DNA of 23,122 bases. Origin: Stereocaulon alpinum. Taxonomy: Eukaryota; Ascomycota; Lecanoromycetes; Lecanorales; Stereocaulaceae. The notes under the pieces are model-generated. The model had not been told where the DNA came from and made no database searches. It worked only from the letters and a program-made list of their open reading frames with translations. The stretch's first letter is position 1. Each line of letters begins with the position of its first letter. Positions 10,449 to 20,749 of the stretch are shown here, in pieces. Both the position numbers and the translations under genes were made by a program. The stretch covers positions 1 to 23,122 of the forward strand of contig JAEUBA010000216.1 of assembly GCA_018257865.1 (NCBI GenBank). Reading direction: 5' to 3'.

Positions 10449-12110
10449 TATACTATAGTATTTTTAGGTAGGGTATATCCCTTATTAGGTAAGGGCCGCC
10501 TAAATATTCTCCTATATTTAGGTGGTCTTAGTAGTCTTTACTACTCCTAAAGTCTACTTAAGGGTATTTATTAGACTAATCCTCTCTATAGATAGGGGCT
10601 ATTACCCTTACTCCGCCCTAAAGAGGGTTATTAGTTATCCCCTCTTCGCTACCTCCCTAGTTCCTTTTTAGGGCTTATCTATTATATCCTCTAAGGCCTT
10701 CCTCTTCCCTTTAGAGATTACTTTATACTACCCTTCTAAGCTAGTCCTTTTTAGTATTACTAGTATAAGCCCTACTAAGTATTACTTTAAGGTTTTTTTA
10801 AAGTATTTTAGCTTATACTTAATTCTCTACCTAGCCTTAGTATTCTCCTTCTATTAGATTAAGTAGGTTTTACTCTATACTAAGTACTCCCCTTTATATA
10901 CTACGTACTTAGGCTTACTACTAGCTCTTTCTATATAATTATTAGTTATATAGTTTTAGGCGTATATCCTATAGCAGGTAGGGTATTTATACGCCTTAGT
11001 AATATATCCGTACCTATAGTAGTTAAAGTACTACTTAGGGGCGGCCTCTCTCTCTTAGTAATTATAGAAGAGGAGGCTATTCTCTACTACTATTCCCTCT
11101 ATAATAAGTCGGTTCGCTACTTCTAGGCTTAGGACCTTAATTATTATTATAGAGAACCTCTTCTCCCTCCTAAGTATATTTAGCTTTAATATAAATATAG
11201 GCTACTTAGCCTTTATTATCTCTAACTCTAAGTAGAGCTTCCTATTATCTTTCTTTAGGGTTTTAAAGACCCCCTATTAATCCTTTATATCTATTATCTT
11301 TTCTACTCTATAGACCGCTACTATTACTATCTTTTAGAGTACCCTTATTAACCTATAGAGTCTCCTTACCTACCTATTATCCTTCTTTAATTCTTCCCTA
11401 GCCTTTACTAAGGCTATTTAGAGAATAATATCCCCCCCTATAGTCCTCCTTACTATAATAATCTCCCTAGTTACTCCTCCTACTCCTCTAAATATCTATA
11501 CTAGTTAGGGGAGAGTTACTACAGCTATCTATATCTTTTCGCTATTATTATTAATCCTAACTATTATCTACTTCGCTTTCTTAATATCTTCCGCCTTAGG
11601 TATAGCTAAGTAGATAGTATTCTAGCCCCCTTAAGCTATATAGGCTATATCCGCCTAGCTATTATTTACCCTTCTAGTTAGGTAGTCTTTACGCGTTAAT
11701 TAGTTACGGTATTCCTTTATAGTATATCTCTTAGCTATATTCTCCTATATATACTCTATAATCCTCTCTACTATATTCTAGAAGAAGCTTTATATAGTCT
11801 TATTTATATTCGCCTATAGTATCCCCTAGACCTTCTCTATAAACTCTAGTAGCGCCTACTCTATAGCCTTTATATACTACGCTCTTTTATTAGTTCTTTC
11901 CCTACCCTAAGGGCCTTATAGTTCTTTAGTAGGCTTCTACTACTATCGCTATTACTCTATTATCGCGTTAGGACGCGTACCCTATCCACCTTTACTACTA
12001 ATAACCCCCTTCTCTCCTCCCCCTCTATCTCATATTATTTTACTAGGTTTATAACCTAGTATAATCGCTCGTCTAGCCTAGTAGGCCTGTTCGCCCGTTA
12101 TACTCGTCGT
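10448..12110 (-). pseudogene. LINE ORF1 (gag-like, CCHC zinc knuckles) and start of ORF2
   Basis: The minus strand reads as an RNA-binding ORF1 protein of a Tad-like LINE, which packages the element RNA. From its N-terminal end (about 12110) there is a Ser/Asp/Arg-rich start, a mid-region rich in charged helices near 11400-11330 (AREELKKDNRQVRRLQ), and then zinc knuckles at about 11035-10955. The first knuckle reads YFNYYRYGYITKAYKYPTCY, where the family pattern C-x2-C-x4-H-x4-C has its Cys and His turned to Tyr by RIP. The reading continues to GGPYLIRDI and LKILQYN at 10467-10448. This last segment is the usual beginning of ORF2 in this clade, so the ORF1/ORF2 junction lies shortly before it. 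All stops look like former Gln or Trp. Confidence 0.8.
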
Positions 12111-12139
12111 CGTCGCTATCTCTCTTAATCAGCGAAAAG

Positions 12140-12320
12140 TATAGGGTTAAATAGTAGCGACTAGTAGGGTAGCCCCTATAATTATCGCTAATCTATAGTA
12201 ATAACTCGCAGCGGCTAATTAGCGCGTTATAGAGCTAGAGTAAACTATCGCTAAATACCTAAAAGAGATTAAAAGCCTCTAGGAGTATATTAAGGCTCTT
12301 AAAGAGTAAGTTATATAGCT
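12140..12320 (+). pseudogene. Coiled-coil-encoding relic on the plus strand
   Basis: A plus-strand frame reads through Gln-type stops as a regular coiled coil: LAAAN, IELE, TIAKYLKEIKSL, EYIKALKE, with Leu/Ile at heptad spacing. Coiled coils of this kind are common at the N-terminus of gag-like proteins of fungal retroelements. It is antisense to both neighbours (LINE ORF1 and gypsy B) and covers what would be the LINE 5' region, so it may be the start of a third element cut off at about 12330. The minus strand over the same stretch reads poorly. The family is not identified. Confidence 0.35.
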
Positions 12321-12339
12321 ATACTTTAGTATAAAAGTA

Positions 12340-12570
12340 GCGTTAGGTTTTTTCTTTTTCTTTACTAATACTTAGTAAATATACTTACGTGCGACGTCTC
12401 GCTAATAATAGATAGTAATTTAGATAGTAATTAATATAATCTTATCTCTACCCTATTAAGGTATAAGTAAGTAAGTATAAGAATTATAGAGGAGTATACT
12501 TATAGTATAAGACTATTTACTTATAAGGTTTATAATTATTATAACTTATATTATCGCCGCTACTTACTCG
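12340..12570 (-). repeat. Probable LTR / 3' end of gypsy element B
   Basis: Minus-strand integrase/chromodomain reading stops near 12590, and AT-rich non-coding sequence follows to about 12340. A purine-rich minus-strand tract at about 12580-12553 could be the polypurine tract. The stretch contains a T-rich run at 12348-12364 and a doubled AGATAGTAATT at about 12410-12432. This is where B's 3' LTR should lie, but the partner LTR is outside the window, so the ends cannot be fixed. Confidence 0.35.
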
Positions 12571-12589
12571 CCGCCGTTAGTAGTATTTA

Positions 12590-13775
12590 AAGAACTAGAG
12601 ACCGTATACACTTACTAACCGTCTACTTATTAAAGGCTTAAGTTAAGTTATAGGTATCCTTAAGCTCTTTATCTAGTAATTATTAGTTATATTCTTTACC
12701 TTAGCTAGTCTATTTAACCTTATACTAGATACCTTACTTATCTTAGACCTTATCTATAATTTCTTTAACCTCCTATATCTTATTATTATTAATAAGTTTA
12801 GGGGCTTATATAAAGTTCGCTAATATCTTATCGCCGTCGCGAAGGTAGTATAGCTCTAATAATAAGATATAAAAAGTATTATAGATTCTATAAGTTTATA
12901 GTAGTAGAAGGTAGTAAGCCTACGCTCCTACTTTATTAATAATCCTAAAAGGCCTTATAAATTTATAAGATAACCTTTTACTTAAGCGTTTTTACTTAAG
13001 ATTCTTAGTTAATAATATTACTAAATCTCCGACCTTATAGCTTTAAGGCTTATAATTCTTATTATACTACTTAACTTAAGACTCTCTAGCGCGCTATAGG
13101 CGTTCTATAGCTTTATCTCTTAATACTTATAGTAATCTAATCCTCTTATTTATAGTAGGTATCCTCCCCTCTAAGGACTTATCCTTAAGTTCCTAATAAA
13201 GTTCGGGGTGGTATCTATATATTAAGTAGAATAGTATCGTTCTAATAGAGGAATAAAGACTATTTATATATATAAATTCTACTATTAGTAGCTATTTCGC
13301 CTAAGTAGTTTACTTATCGTCGGTAAAGATATATAAGTAGTACTCTAGTACCTAATTCTAGCGTTCCGTCTAACTATTAGTCTAAGGATAAAAGGCGGTA
13401 CTTAGGCGGCGCTTAATCTTAGAGTAAAAATAAATAGCTGACTAGAAGGCGTTAGTAAATACTAAACCTCTATTACTAATAATACTATTAGGTATACCGT
13501 AATAGTATACTACCTTAGTATAAAAAATATCCGCTAGCTTAGTAGCGTCGATTATAGTAGTAGTAGGTATATACCTTACTATCTTTATAAATTAATTAAT
13601 AATTACTAGAATAGCGTTATAGACTATATTCTTATATTTACTTAGGGGTAGACCTATAATAAAGTCTATTAAGAGCTCCTTCTATAGCTTATTAGTAATA
13701 GGAAGCGAACTTAGTTTACTATAGGGGTAATAGCGGGGAGCCTTAGTTCTTTAATAGATATTATAAGTCTTAATA
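12590..13775 (-). pseudogene. Gypsy B integrase core and chromodomain relic (left arm)
   Basis: This is the C-terminal half of an integrase that would insert the element DNA. From 13775 the minus strand reads KTYNIY, then RTKAP (remainder of the HHCC finger), DFIIGLPLSKYKN near 13660, YYGIPNSIISNRG near 13495 (the core's second acidic residue, SDRG, now SNRG), and FYPQTNGQTERQN near 13390, the classic HPQTDGQTERQN. A GPY/F-type module with YKVGDLV follows near 13040, then FIRPFRIINKVGAQAY near 12960. A chromodomain comes last (about 12790-12640: EVKEIIDKV, YKVK, KEYN). Chromodomains direct chromoviral gypsy elements to heterochromatin. The arm begins exactly at the TAATA duplication left by element A. 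Confidence 0.88.
13771..13775. repeat. Target-site duplication of element A, left copy
   Basis: TAATA lies directly outside the left LTR and is repeated at 20745-20749 outside the right LTR. Five bases is the usual duplication size for Ty3/gypsy elements. The site falls inside element B's integrase. Confidence 0.88.
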
Positions 13776-14015
13776 TATAAGAGTAATACGTAACGACGTA
13801 GTTACTAAGCAGCTTAAACGGAGGGTACGTAGAAGGTCTCTATATACTTCTATCCTTAGACTAATCGCTAAGGATTCCCCTTATAGGAATCCTCCCTCTA
13901 TATACTTCTAGTAAAAGGGGTAGCGTAGTACTACTATACTAGGGGGGTACCGCTTAGGCGCTACGGTAATATATAACGTTTATATATAATATACCCCTTC
14001 TAACCGGTCCTTATA
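13776..14015 (-). repeat. 3' LTR of element A
   Basis: This 240-bp LTR matches 20505-20744 at all but about ten positions, all of them transitions. An 8-bp inverted repeat (AGGATTCC 13871-13878, GGAATCCT 13886-13893) with a 7-base loop could fold in the transcript. Just inside the LTR, on the minus strand, AGGGGGATAAT (about 14027-14016) fits a polypurine tract. Confidence 0.95.
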
Positions 14016-14470
14016 ATTATCCCCCTATCTAGACTCTTAGCCTTTAAGAGTTCTAATTCGTAATTAGTAGCTAGTAAGGTCCTTTCTTACTACTTCCTTA
14101 CTAAGTAGGTAACCTCCGCCTATAGAGTATACCTATATAATTCCTACTCCTTAGATAATACGAAAAGTAAAATAATTAATAGTATTTTATCTTTATAATT
14201 ATAATCGCGTATATTGCGATACTCGCTAGCGTTCTGCCTATACCTCTTTACTAAGTTACTATTATTATATTCAGGGGTATTATCGTTAGTAAATAAATAC
14301 GATAATAGGTGGCTAGGGTTTTAGAATAAATAGTAAGCTTTTACTTACGTCTCGTAAATACTACGTCTTATTAAGTTAGTCTTACTAACTATTAATAGTA
14401 TTTTACTACCTATTAAGTCGTATTATTAGCAATACTTAGTAGCTAGTATTTTAGGATAAATAGTAAGTAG

Positions 14471-14506
14471 ACGATAATAGCCTTATCGACGATAATAGCC
14501 TTATAG
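14471..14506 (+). repeat. 18-bp tandem duplication
   Basis: ACGATAATAGCCTTATCG (14471-14488) is followed directly by ACGATAATAGCCTTATAG (14489-14506), and a shorter ATAATAATAG comes after. It lies in the non-coding 3' region of element A, just before the TATA-like motif. Confidence 0.85.
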
Positions 14507-14623
14507 ATAATAATAGATACCCCTCGTATATATAAGGAGGCTATACGCCTACGTAGCTTTCTCTTTTCTCTTTTTTCTTTTAGTAGGTAAGTAGTACTAG
14601 CACTAGTATTACTAATACTAGCT

Positions 14624-14631
<8 letters not shown>

Positions 14632-14661
<30 letters not shown>
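14632..14661 (+). repeat. (ACT)10 microsatellite
   Basis: There are ten perfect ACT units, preceded by imperfect ACT/AGC/AAT triplets from about 14596. Read on the plus strand it is a Ser/Thr/Asn run, consistent with a low-complexity coding tract, but it may equally be a plain microsatellite. Confidence 0.92.
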
Positions 14662-14663
<2 letters not shown>

Positions 14664-15499
14664 CGCTACTATACCTGCTCGCGGCCCTAGCGGCCGCTTC
14701 GGTGTAAGTATAGCTCTATATTAGTACTTCTTAATCTAATACTTTCTTAGGCCCCTTCCGTAACGCTGCCCTTACGCTCCCTACCTACCGTAGCCCTCCC
14801 GCGTACTTATTATATACGCTACGTACAGCGCTAGAATAAAACGCCGTATATTCCTTAATTATATTAGAGAGTTTTTTTACTAAATTATCTAGCGGTCTCG
14901 CCTATTCCCCCGCCTCTACGGGCTTACTATATTACGGCTATTACTATACCCGTAATACTATATATAATACTTATATACCTACTTCCGTCCGCTGCCCTCT
15001 TACCGCCCTCCTTTAGTACTCCGACTAAGTTACTAATAGTAGCGGAGATACCGCTAAGCTTAACTAACTCTAAATCGCCTTTAATAGCGCGCTTCGGCGC
15101 TATTATAACGCTAGTTATACCGCTGCTACTACCCCTACGGGCCTGCCCTACGCTCCTCTTTTAGAGAGGATCGCTTCGGCCTTAGAGAACCTTATTAATA
15201 TTAGTTAATATAATATATATTTCGTCTTCCCTCCCCCCTTTAGAGCTCCGCTAATAGTATATAGAGTCGCCTACCCTAGCTTATCCCCGATAATATAGAG
15301 GAGGATAAGGAGGAGGATAAGGATAATAGGGGTAAGGGCGGATTTAGCGGTACTTAAGTAATCTTTATTAGTAGTATTCGTATTTTTGCTCCTTTTTTTT
15401 TTGCGCGCTGCTACTTTAGTAGTAAGATAGTTAGTAGCGCTGCTAGTAGTACTACTTAGTTTAGTAATTATTTTATTCTCCTTTTACCTAGTCTATACC

Positions 15500-18400
15500 T
15501 TTACTTTTGCTTTTACTTAAAGTCTTTAAGTAGGTTAGGCGTATCAACTAAGTCTTACTTATATAACTACTAATTATAGTTATCTAACTAACCTTTCTAT
15601 TTAACTAGATATCTAGGCTTCCTATAGGAGATCTTATAGTCTAGGATAGCTTCTACCTTATATTCGTTATTATCCTATATAAGCTGCGCCTACGAGGTAT
15701 TTAAGACGTTACTACTATCACCTATATAAGGCTTTAGGAGCGAGATATAAAAGACTAGATATATACGGAATATTTTTAGTAGGTCTAGCTTATAGGTATA
15801 TTCCCTAATACGCTAAAGTACCTTAAACGGTCCTAGGTACTTATATAATAGCTTCTTTAATAGCTGTATAAGCTTAATATTCTTCGCGCTTAATAGCAGT
15901 TAATCTCTAATAGTATATATTATTAGCTTCCTACGCTTATTCGTATACTTCGCCTAAGCTACTTAGGTATTACGTAGGTAATTTTCTAGAGTTTATCTAT
16001 TCTATTATAGTATTTCTACTCTATTCCTAGTAGAGGGGATATCTCTAGTATAAGGCTCTACTAGCTAAACGTCGACTATTAGGAGGTACCTATATAGCGC
16101 CTTATATAGAGGTAACCTAATACTTACTTACTTTATATAGTTATACGCGAACTCTACTAGGCGTAATAGTCTAGCCTAATTATCCTACTTCTAGCTAGAG
16201 TAGTAGCGTAGATACTACTCTAATATACTATTCTACCTTTCTATCTATCTATCTATCTAAGGGTAGAATACTATACTCAGCTTCCTCTATATATTTATAT
16301 AATAATATACTACTACTTAGAAGTTACTTATAAAGACTACCTTATAATCGCTAATAATCCCCTCTAGCTATCTATACTCTAAGAATATATTATAATATAC
16401 TAGGTTAGCTACTCTAATAGCGTCTACTATCTTTATTATAGGTAGATATTTAGAGACCTTAGTATAGCGGTCTACTACTACTAGGATTATATTATAGATA
16501 CCGCTCCCTAGCTTACTTAGAGGAAGATCTATAATAAAGTCTATTATAATCTCTTAAAACGGCCTTATTAGTATTAGTAGGGGAGATAGCGTACTATATA
16601 TAGTATATCTACGTAGCTTTATTAGTTAGTAGGTTAAGTATTCCTATATATAGTTATAAATATCTTAACTTATCGTCTTCTAGTAGAACTTGCGCTTAAT
16701 AAGCTCCTACGTACGTTTCTATAAGTAGTAGCTAGTATATAGGTCGTTATAATAGAGTTTTATAATTTCGTACTTAATAGCCTCGTCGTTAAGTATATAT
16801 ATTAAACTACCTCTATAGAGAATCCCCGCTTAGTCTATTATTAAAGAAGCGTTTACGCTACTTAACTAGTACTATAACCGTAGTACCGCCTTTTTACTAA
16901 GTATATCTTTATCTCCCTCTTAGAGATATTAGAGGATTTCTAATATTAGCTTAGTATACTCTTTTTAAGTACGCTCCGCCCTTAACGTAGCTATAATAAG
17001 TCCTCTTAATATTATTTATTTATAACTAAACTTACTAATAGTAGGGTTAAGGCCGTCGCCTACGCTATATTACGTCGCTAAGAGTATATTACTCTTCCCT
17101 AATTATAGGGTATAGGGTTCCCTAAGCCCTATTAACCTTTCGTTCTCTTCTTAAGTATAGGTCTAATAATTACCTTAGGAGCTATATACCTAGGTATCCG
17201 CTAAAGGAATATATCTTATATTCTTTAGCTTATTTTATAATATTAGTAGATATATATCTTCTTTATCTATCCCTACTCCGTAGTCTAGCCGCTAAGACGG
17301 CGCGTCAGCTAGGTTTTTAGTACCCGTATAATAATAGATTTCGAAGTTATATATAGTAAGCTTTATCGCCTAGCGGGCTTACCTTCTAGTTAACGACGCT
17401 ATTAACTAAAAATACCTTAGGTTATTATAATCTATAATTACTATTACTAGATATAGACTTCCTTCTAAGAAGTACCGCTATACCTAAAATACCTTAACTA
17501 TTATAAGAAGCTCCTAATTATAAGTTTTATACCTAATCTCTACTAAATAAAGCTTCCTTAAATAGAATATAACTAGGTACTACTCCGCCTCCGCTCCGTC
17601 CTTAGTAGAGGAGATCTTTTAGGATAGTATAGCTATAATAGCTAAAACTAATACGTCTATTTCTAATCGAATCTCCTTAGTTAGGTTAAAGTAGATAAGG
17701 AGAGGCGCTTAAGCTATTCGAACGCTACTCGCGTATTATTACTTAATATTAGTTTCCCTCCCTTAATAAACGGGTAGTCGTTTTTTAAGTAGTCCGTTAA
17801 CGCTACTATAATAGAGGAGTAACGCTTAATAAAATATCAATAGAAATTAGTAAACCCTAAAAATATCTAAATATCTTTTATACTCTTTAGCTCTAGCTAT
17901 TAGGATATTATATCGACCCTATATACGTCTATATATACGCCTACGCTGCCTACGATAAACCTAAGGAACTCTACCTTAGATACTATAAACTTATATTTCT
18001 TAAGACTTACGTAGAGCTTAAATTCCCGTAGCCGTTAGAGTACCGCCTTTACTACTTTAATATATAACTCCCGGTCTTAGGAATAGATAAGGATATTATC
18101 TAAGTAGATAATATATATTATATTAAGAAGACCTGCTAACGCCTTATTAATATAGGCCTAAAATAAAGTAGAAGTATTTACTAATCTAAAAGGTATAACT
18201 AGGTACTTAAAATAGCCGTACTATATATAGAACGTAGTCTTCTATTCGTTACCCTTTTATATCCGTAATTAATAATAAGTATCCTTAAGATCTAACTTAG
18301 TTAGGTATTTAGTACCGACTAGTCTTATTAAAGTCTTATTAATTAGTAGTAAATAATAACGATTCTTAATCGTAATCTTATTCAGCGCCTTATAGTCGAT

Positions 18401-19230
18401 ATATAGGCGCAGTATTCCGTCTTTCTTAAGAATAAATAGTATAGGCGTACCTACTAAATTTATAGAATAACGGATCTAACCCTTATCTAATACTTACTCT
18501 AAGTACTCCCTTAGTACGCAGAGCTCCTTTTTAGATAAGTTATAGAGGGGACTAAAAGGAGTTTCTTTATTATCTTTTATATTAATAGTATAATTATAGT
18601 ATATATAGTCCGGTAGCGTACTAGTATTCTTAGTTAAGAATACGTCTTTAAAGTCCTTAAACTCCTCTAAAAGCTCTATAGCGGTATCCGAATCTTTAAG
18701 TTTAACCCTAAAATAGGCTATAATAAACGCGACGCGCCTAAGGTCCTCCCCTATACTATTATTAGTATCTACGTATTTATTAATATTATCTAACTTAATA
18801 GGGAACCGCTAATTCTACGTAGGCTAATCTACCTAAGGATTCTATTCCTCCAGCTATAGATAGCCTAAGTAAAAGTTATAATCTAGATTAGCGATAGTAT
18901 AGAAGGCGCCCTAGTAGCGCTAGGTAACTCTAGTTAAGTCGACTAGCTTAATACTACTAGTATAGACGCTAAGCGAGAGTATTAGGTTCCCTACTCTATT
19001 ATAGAGTATATTCCTAAAGGTAGGGTTAGTTTCCTATTCTTATTCCTTTACTAGGCGTATATTAATGCAATTCGTATCTATACCTAAATTAATAAGGGTA
19101 GTAAACTCCTTCTATAAGTACTAGAGTTCCGCCTATACGGTAATAATAAGCCGCTTTATCCGCTTCGTACCTTATACTATCGTAGCGGACGCGATAATAG
19201 TACTTAGGGGTTTTTAAATTCGATACCTTA
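15500..19230 (-). pseudogene. Element A pol relic: protease, RT, RNase H, integrase, chromodomain
   Basis: This is the pol part of a Ty3/gypsy polyprotein, read on the minus strand through RIP stops. The protease appears near 19100-19060 as INLGIDTNCINIRL, the DSGA-type site with Asp now Asn. RT spans about 18500-17990 with GILRLYIDYRALNK near 18400 and YLDNILIYS near 18100 (YLDDILIYS, second Asp now Asn). RNase H lies at about 17700-17330, with YNQELLIVVK and IDYNNLRYF. The integrase core lies at about 16570-16200 with DFITDLPLSK, VVVDRYTKVSKYLP, IISDYKVVFIS and FYPIDRQIERQN-like text. A GPY/F-like LGPFRV comes near 15830, and a chromodomain at about 15680-15530 (EYKVEAILDYKIS, YLVK, LVDTPNLLKDF). 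Order and length fit a chromovirus. Catalytic residues are damaged at several sites. A TCTA repeat of five units lies at 16240-16259. Confidence 0.9.
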
Positions 19231-20460
19231 CTAGTAGGCTTATTATTAGTAGGGTTCGCCAGCTTCTCGCTAACGGTACTTAATACTATTAAAGTAGGAA
19301 GAGGGTAATTCTTCGTAATATATCCTATCTTATAATAGCGGTAGTATTCTATATTCGATTTTCTAAAGTCTAGCTTCTTTCCCTAGCCTTACGGCTACGG
19401 GGCTTAGGAGCTATAACTCTCTAGCTTCTAATAGGTATTCGTATCTCCCTAGCCTTAGAAGCTACCTCTCCCTTAATATAGTAATAAAAAGTGCCTTAAT
19501 CCTCTTCCTACCCTAGAGTCCTTAGATTCGTCCTTTAGATAGGATACCTAGGGCTTTAGGCGAGTCGCTAGCGTAATAAGGGTATCCCTTATCTCTAGGA
19601 TATTAGGCTGCGTAATAAGCTAATTATAAAGGTCCTTACGTAATTTATTTAAGAGGTTATCGCGCTATATACGCTCTGTTAACGGCTCTAACTATCATTC
19701 TATTCTAGATAAGTAGTTTATAAAGTCTGTAATCTTCTAGCCTACTCTCTACTTAGCTTTAGTATACCGCTTACTAGTCGTAAGATATCTATTTTATAAG
19801 TCCTTAATTCAATCTAAGAGGAATTAGTTAAATTTCTCCTAGGTTAGTTCCTCCCTAGGTCTATCCTTAGTATACTTACGCTATATAGACTTAGGGTCTA
19901 AGTTAATAGCGAAAAGAGTATATTAGATCTTTAACTATTTATCTAAGAAATATAGCGCACTCGCCTTAATTATATTATTAGTATTATTAAACTATTCTTA
20001 GTATTCGCGTACGGTTTTACTATAGTATAGGCGTAGTATTACCGGCCTTATTACGTAGGATCCTATTCGTAGTCGTTTTAGTTTAGGGTCCTCTACGAGT
20101 AAAAGCTAGTAATAGCGCCCCGCTATTATAGTATTATTATCGCCCTATAGTTATTCCTATAGTTATATAATAGTTTATTATATCTCTTAAATCTGTTATC
20201 TCTTTAAGACTTCTTCTTCTAATTCTTTAATTCTCTTCTATAAGGCCGCTTAGGTACTAAGTAGTATTAGCGTTAAAGGGTCGGTTCTTAGGCGCTTATA
20301 TTCTAGGCGTTAGGATAGTTCTTATTATATAGGTTTATCCGCTACCTCTATACTTTCCCTTACTACCTATTCTCTTATAGTAGAATAAGTCGCGACTAAG
20401 CCTCTACCGCCCCTTACTTAGGCGGACGGAGATATACCTTTACTACGTACTATTATTACT
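19230..20460 (-). pseudogene. Element A gag relic with CCHC zinc knuckle
   Basis: This is the structural protein of element A, read on the minus strand just after the 5' LTR. It starts with charged, helix-forming text (about 20230-20170: EENQRIRRRSLKEITDLRDI, Gln from a RIP stop) and then the gag core near 19720-19600 (LEPLTERI, DNLLNKLRKDLYNQLI, LEIRDTLITLATRL). A zinc knuckle follows at about 19365-19310, reading YYRYYKIGYITKNY. The family form is C-x2-C-x4-H-x4-C, so all three Cys and the His have become Tyr, a pure RIP signature. It is followed by a Pro/Thr/Asn-rich linker and pol. No ATG survives, so the start is approximate. A tRNA-type primer-binding site beginning TGG is not visible after the 5' LTR. 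Confidence 0.85.
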
Positions 20461-20504
20461 AGTAACTAGGCCGCTGCCCCTAGATAGGTTTAGAGTAATT
20501 AGAA

Positions 20505-20744
20505 TATAAGAGTAATATATAACGACGTAGTTACTAAGTAGCTTAAATAGAGGGTACGTAGAAGGTCTCTATATACTTCTATCCTTAAACTAATTACTAA
20601 GGATTCCCCTTATAGGAATCCTCCCTCTATATACTTTTAGTAAAAGGGGTAGCGTAGTACTACTATACTAGGGGGGTACCGCTTAGGCGCTACGGCAATA
20701 TATAACGTTTATATATAATATACCCCTTCTAACCGGTCCTTATA
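20505..20744 (-). repeat. 5' LTR of element A
   Basis: This 240-bp repeat carries the element promoter for minus-strand transcription. A TATATAAACG-like TATA motif is readable on the minus strand near 20716-20705. It differs from the 3' LTR at about ten sites, all C/T or G/A. Three of them are CG in the 3' LTR and TA here. The AGGATTCC/GGAATCCT inverted repeat is intact at 20600-20622. Confidence 0.95.
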
Positions 20745-20749
20745 TAATA
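20745..20749. repeat. Target-site duplication of element A, right copy
   Basis: TAATA is identical to 13771-13775. Counting one copy, element B's minus-strand frame reads KYI on the right and KTYNIY on the left without a break. Confidence 0.88.

Larger units (their letters stand above)
3530..12110 (-). mobile_element. Tad-like LINE retrotransposon, interrupted by a Helitron
   Basis: Two minus-strand arms belong together. The right arm (12110 to 10448) encodes ORF1, followed by the start of ORF2 reading LKILQYN. The left arm (4476 to about 3530) continues ORF2 with the endonuclease. The sequence between them is the Helitron. The ORF1 (gag-like, CCHC)/ORF2 (endonuclease then RT) order is that of Tad-clade LINEs in fungi. 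The reverse transcriptase and 3' end are missing: ORF2 stops being readable after the endonuclease, where the unassigned left element begins. LINEs normally lose their 5' end, so a missing 3' half points to a later insertion or deletion. Confidence 0.8.
14016..15500. other. Element A 3' region of unknown content
   Basis: This stretch lies between the chromodomain and the 3' LTR and is not part of gag-pol. Part of it (14690-15340) is GC-richer. Several plus-strand frames are nearly open there; one gives a Ser/Thr-rich start and, near 15290-15350, an acidic stretch DNIEEDKEEDKDNRGKGG. On the plus strand a TATATAAG motif near 14529 is followed by a pyrimidine run at about 14558-14583, a promoter arrangement common in filamentous fungi. 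It may hold an antisense accessory ORF, but no frame is clearly best because C-rich sequence is open in all frames. A GTAAGTAT...TTCTTAG pair at 14704-14750 could be a 47-base intron, but splicing it does not resolve the frame. Confidence 0.35.
13776..20744 (-). mobile_element. Complete Ty3/gypsy LTR retrotransposon A
   Basis: Two 240-bp direct repeats (13776-14015 and 20505-20744) enclose a minus-strand gag-pol relic in gypsy order: gag with zinc knuckle, protease, RT, RNase H, integrase, chromodomain. It is flanked by TAATA duplications and totals 6969 bp. The LTR termini read TATAAG...CTTATA, a RIP form of TGTAAG...CTTACA, giving the expected TG/CA inverted ends. The element lies within B's integrase and is therefore younger than B. 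About 1.5 kb between the chromodomain and the 3' LTR is not explained by gag-pol. Confidence 0.93.

Noticed and set aside
14704..14750. Spliceosomal intron GTAAGTAT...CTAAT...TTCTTAG
   Set aside because: The signals look good, but removing 47 bases does not join the Ser/Thr frame to a clearly better downstream frame, and T-rich RIP sequence produces such motifs by chance. It is mentioned only as a possibility.
16240..16259. TCTA microsatellite as a separate repeat feature
   Set aside because: Five units within the integrase relic. It is noted in the pol entry and is too short to carry weight alone.
20485..20504. tRNA primer-binding site next to the 5' LTR of element A
   Set aside because: The minus strand after the LTR begins TTCTAATTACTC and does not start with TGG or a RIP form of it. 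Self-priming or decay is possible, so no site is annotated.
13771..20749. Solo-LTR or segmental duplication explanation for the two 240-bp repeats
   Set aside because: The matching 5-bp target duplication, TG/CA-type ends and a full gag-pol between them make a complete LTR retrotransposon the only simple reading.
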